Below are positions 6,226 to 6,575 of a DNA stretch of 6,575 nucleotides, piece by piece. The notes under the pieces are model-generated. The model saw only the letters and a program-made list of their open reading frames with translations. It ran no database searches and had not been told where the DNA came from. Numbering within the stretch: the stretch's first letter is position 1; every line of letters starts with the position of its first letter. The position numbers were made by a program, and so were the translations under genes. The DNA lies in contig DEUU01000336.1 in NCBI GenBank assembly GCA_002362735.1, positions 8,307 through 14,881 of the forward strand, read 5' to 3'. The stretch is from Dehalococcoidia bacterium UBA3254. GTDB lineage: Bacteria > Chloroflexota > Dehalococcoidia > Dehalococcoidales > UBA3254.

Positions 6226-6575
6226 TTACTCCAGTTCTTTCAACGCTATTTTTAGCTCATCGGCATTAGGGGCTTTGCCGTGGAAGTCCGGATTGTTCTC
6301 CATAAAGCTGACGCCCTTGCCTTTCACGGTGTGAGCAATAATGACCGTCGGCTGACCGACCGTCTTTTTCGCCTGTTCGAAGGCCTTGATTAATTTCACA
6401 ATATCATGTCCGTCAGTTTCGATGACCATCCATCCAAAGCTTCGCCATTTCTGGGCGAAAGGTTCGAGATTCATGATATTTTTATTCCATCCATCCAGCT
6501 GTATACCGTTGTTATCCACAATCGCGATAAGTTTATCCAGTTTAAAATGGGCAGCGGCCATGGCGGCTTCCCAGA
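6226..6575 (-). CDS. Transketolase, N-terminal subunit (split form), truncated by window edge
   Basis: This is the C-terminal part (about 115 residues) of the diphosphate-binding half of transketolase. The frame continues through the right edge, reading [20 protein letters not shown] from the last bases; the ATG at 6561 is internal. Visible motifs are DNNGIQLDG (metal/cofactor-binding loop), [31 protein letters not shown] and the substrate-binding FHGKAPN, where the common Trp before His is Phe. Split N-subunits are usually about 270-280 residues, so more than half, including the GDG metal-binding motif, is off the window. The gene ends with TAA at 6228-6226, 4 nt before the start of the C-terminal subunit, so the two halves are almost certainly co-transcribed and assemble into one enzyme. 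Confidence 0.92.
   Translation of the reverse strand, partial: WEAAMAAAHFKLDKLIAIVDNNGIQLDGWNKNIMNLEPFAQKWRSFGWMVIETDGHDIVKLIKAFEQAKKTVGQPTVIIAHTVKGKGVSFMENNPDFHGKAPNADELKIALKELE
6229..6232 (-). promoter_or_regulatory. Ribosome-binding site supporting the TTG start of transketolase C-subunit
   Basis: The minus strand reads CTGGAGTAAGAAATTG. GGAG forms the end of the N-subunit reading frame, its TAA follows at once, and the TTG start comes 7 nt after GGAG. This close arrangement supports translational coupling of the two subunits and the use of TTG, since no ATG lies nearby in frame. Confidence 0.7.

Overview
The window is ordinary bacterial chromosome of moderate GC. It carries six genes, two of them cut by the window edges. 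Clear AGGAGG-type ribosome-binding sites, a split transketolase, a pyrophosphate-type phosphofructokinase and a long-form class II aldolase suggest an anaerobic or deep-branching Gram-positive-like or Chloroflexota (Dehalococcoidia-like) organism. A degenerate copy of a GTCATTGCGAGG-type dispersed palindrome fits the same guess. The taxonomic call is an inference, not a proof.

Layout: positions 1-1275 (+) hold the C-terminal two thirds of a membrane-bound family 2 glycosyltransferase. It converges on a minus-strand group read from about 3994 down to 1272: phosphofructokinase (pfp), class II fructose-bisphosphate aldolase (fba) and a YgbA-family Cys/His-rich protein. pfp and fba overlap by 16 nt, and the ygbA stop codon overlaps the glycosyltransferase stop codon. 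A roughly 700-bp divergent intergenic region (3995-4705) contains a palindromic repeat element, a good extended -10 promoter facing right, and a cluster of CATGAT palindromes. Next comes a SnoaL-like/NTF2-fold protein (4706-5185, +). It converges with a split transketolase read leftward: the C-terminal subunit (6221-5283) and the 3' end of the N-terminal subunit (running off the right edge).

How the genes work together: phosphofructokinase, aldolase and transketolase are central sugar-phosphate enzymes. The phosphofructokinase has Asp in GGDDT and Lys in PKTID, the two residues that mark pyrophosphate-dependent, reversible enzymes. With the aldolase and transketolase it could run glycolysis/gluconeogenesis. 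It could also convert sedoheptulose 7-phosphate through sedoheptulose bisphosphate, a transaldolase-free pentose phosphate route. The YgbA homologue at the end of the glycolytic unit belongs to a family linked to nitrosative stress, so its placement here is the most curious linkage. I see no CRISPR, phage, transposase, toxin-antitoxin or secondary-metabolite system. No clearly undescribed system is present.
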